DNA from: Opitutaceae bacterium
GTDB lineage: Bacteria > Verrucomicrobiota > Verrucomicrobiia > Opitutales > Opitutaceae
DNA: 64,000 nt
Direction of reading: 5' to 3'
Assembly: GCA_016794785.1 (NCBI GenBank)
Contig: JAEUHC010000015.1
Span: forward strand, 186,001 to 250,000
Shown here: piece by piece, positions 63,000 to 64,000 of the stretch
How the letters are laid out: each line of letters opens with the position of its first letter
How positions within the stretch are numbered: position 1 is the stretch's first letter
Program-made: the position numbers and the translations under genes
Notes under the pieces: model-generated
Told to the model about the DNA's origin: nothing
The model's input: the letters and a program-made list of their open reading frames with translations, nothing else
Databases searched by the model: none

Positions 63000-63126
63000 G
63001 GCTTATGGGAGGACAGACAGGCCCGGAAGCAAGACTGGCGCAGGGGGGCGAGGCAAGCCCGCGGTTCGGCGGAAGCACCCGGCACGATTAGGCTGGCGAA
63101 CCCGCCCGCCCGCCCGGCACGGTAAG

Positions 63127-63912
63127 ATGATGCTTCGGCTTCTGTTCATCGGGGATATTGTCGGCCGTCCGGGCCGCGACATCCTGGCGGAAAAACTCCC
63201 TCGTTTGCGCACCGAGCGCGGCATCGATTTCGTGATCGCCAATGGCGAGAACGCCGCCGCGGGCGCCGGCATCACGGGCGCCATCGCCAAGTCTATCCTC
63301 GGCTGCGGCGTCGATGCCATCACGCTGGGCGACCACGTCTGGGATCAGCGCGGCTGGGAAAACGAAATCACCCAGATCGAGCACGTCTGCCGGCCGGCCA
63401 ATCTGCCCAAGTCCAATCCGGGCTGGGATCACCTCGTCCTTGAGCAACGCGGCTTTCGCGTGGCGGTGTTCACGGTGCTCGGGCGGACTTTCATGGGGAT
63501 GAAGGCCGAGTGTCCCTTCCTCGCCGCGGACCGGATGATTGAGCAGCTGAAGGCGCAGGCGGACGCGATCATCGTGGAGATCCATGCCGAGGCGACTTCG
63601 GAGAAAATCGCGCTCGGCTGGCATCTTGATGGCCGGGTGACGGCGGTGCTCGGCACCCACACGCACGTGCCGACGGCGGATGCGACCATCTTGCCGAAGG
63701 GGACGGCCTTCATGTGCGACGTGGGGATGACCGGGCCGTATGAAAGCGTGCTCGGCCGCGAGGTGCGGCCGGTGGTGGATCGGTTTATCGACGGCATGCC
63801 GCGCCGTTTCGAAGTGGCGACCGGCGACGTGCGCCTTTCGGCCGCGCTGATCGAGATCGGCGCCTCCAGTGCGTGCGCGCAGAATATCGAACTCGTGACG
63901 GTGCGGAGGTAA
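63127..63912 (+). CDS. YmdB/TIGR00282-type metallophosphoesterase
   Basis: A 261-residue cytoplasmic phosphodiesterase of the family that hydrolyses 2',3'-cyclic nucleotides. Metal ligands are visible in [46 protein letters not shown] and [11 protein letters not shown]. In the third motif the usual Asn of GNH is Asp. ATG 63127 is chosen because the family starts at MLRLLFIGD; a second ATG follows immediately (63130), and an open frame upstream from 62962 overlaps ilvB and is not used. It is divergent from ilvB and convergent with accA. Confidence 0.92.
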   Translation: MMLRLLFIGDIVGRPGRDILAEKLPRLRTERGIDFVIANGENAAAGAGITGAIAKSILGCGVDAITLGDHVWDQRGWENEITQIEHVCRPANLPKSNPGWDHLVLEQRGFRVAVFTVLGRTFMGMKAECPFLAADRMIEQLKAQADAIIVEIHAEATSEKIALGWHLDGRVTAVLGTHTHVPTADATILPKGTAFMCDVGMTGPYESVLGREVRPVVDRFIDGMPRRFEVATGDVRLSAALIEIGASSACAQNIELVTVRR

Positions 63913-63921
63913 GCTCCGGCC

Positions 63922-64000
63922 TCAGCTGCGCGCCGTGCCCGCTTCCTCGTAAACGCCGAGGTGGCGAAAACGCTCGTAGCGCGAGGCGAGGAGCTTCTCG
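63922..64000 (-). CDS. accA: Acetyl-CoA carboxylase carboxyltransferase alpha subunit, C-terminal end
   Basis: Only the last 25 codons are in the window. The peptide KLLASRYERFRHLGVYEEAG followed by TARS and a TGA (63922-63924) resembles the AccA C-terminus (LLxxRYxRFRxxG). The call rests on this short tail and would be settled by the sequence beyond the window. Confidence 0.6.
   Translation of the reverse strand, partial: EKLLASRYERFRHLGVYEEAGTARS

Noticed and set aside
62999..63126. Attenuator or riboswitch before acetolactate synthase
   Set aside because: No leader peptide rich in Val/Leu/Ile, no T-box and no strong alternative hairpins were found in the 127-base spacer.
1..64000. tRNA genes, rRNA, insertion sequences, prophage or attachment sites
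   Set aside because: None could be recognised: no tRNA cloverleaf, transposase, integrase or flanking direct repeats were seen. The only sign of rearrangement is the remnant region near 26 kb.

Overview
The window is GC-rich, coding-dense bacterial DNA that reads like a chromosome segment of an Opitutaceae-type verrucomicrobium. Pointers are four SusC-like TonB-dependent receptors with an N-terminal carboxypeptidase-regulatory domain and no SusD partner, a membrane-bound dehydrogenase with the C-terminal haem domain typical of Planctomycetes/Verrucomicrobia, exported (Sec or Tat) sugar oxidoreductase and aminotransferase relatives, an FG-GAP protein and a DUF3748 propeller. Taxonomy is inferred from gene content, not tested. 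Few starts have a clear GGAGG-type ribosome binding site.

Layout. 1-5,948 (minus): circularly permuted ATP-grasp, alpha-E protein, two 289-residue transglutaminase-like proteins and a DUF2126 amidoligase (cut by the window edge), a predicted peptide-forming or protein-modifying operon. 6,076-11,276: a divergent pair, a mosaic PilM-like/PEGA/TonB-C membrane protein and a pseudo-receiver coiled-coil protein. 11,325-25,730 (plus): LacI regulator with a candidate operator, TonB receptor, FG-GAP protein, sialidase-like enzyme, DHDPS/sialate-lyase-like aldolase, MFS transporter, second TonB receptor and DUF3748 propeller; this reads as a glycan scavenging locus. 25,727-26,221: gene remnants, probably a rearrangement scar. 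26,222-34,956 (minus): an eight-gene export operon with membrane protein, winged-helix regulator, ABC-2 ATPase/permease, TolC-like protein, a GAF-HlyD fusion and a MacB-like ATPase/permease. 35,134-39,779 (minus): ceramidase-like hydrolase and third TonB receptor. 39,989-41,848: exported triple-RidA protein and TetR regulator. 41,853-49,002 (minus): seven-gene amino-sugar operon (DegT, epimerase, DHDPS-like, NagA, NagB, Gfo/Idh, sugar isomerase), divergent from the fourth TonB receptor and the haem dehydrogenase (49,136-54,739). 54,837-56,400: ECF sigma factor, one-helix protein and Spy/CpxP-like protein. 56,494-58,197: SRP RNA followed by dnaX. 58,205-64,000: housekeeping genes (gamma-glutamylcyclotransferase-like, PP2C, mini-kinase, glutamine synthetase II, acetolactate synthase, YmdB-type phosphoesterase, end of accA).

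The strongest unusual signals are: (i) dnaX, where a run of ten A containing the A-AAA-AAG slippery heptamer sits just before the zero-frame stop and the -1 frame stays open for 132 more codons, so that the short protein is the default product; (ii) a cytoplasmic GAF sensor fused to the periplasmic adaptor of a double ABC exporter operon with a perfect palindrome at its head; (iii) the split DUF2126/transglutaminase operon; (iv) a sigma-54-type -24/-12 element upstream of glutamine synthetase; and (v) an amino-sugar operon that mixes cytoplasmic and exported enzymes.
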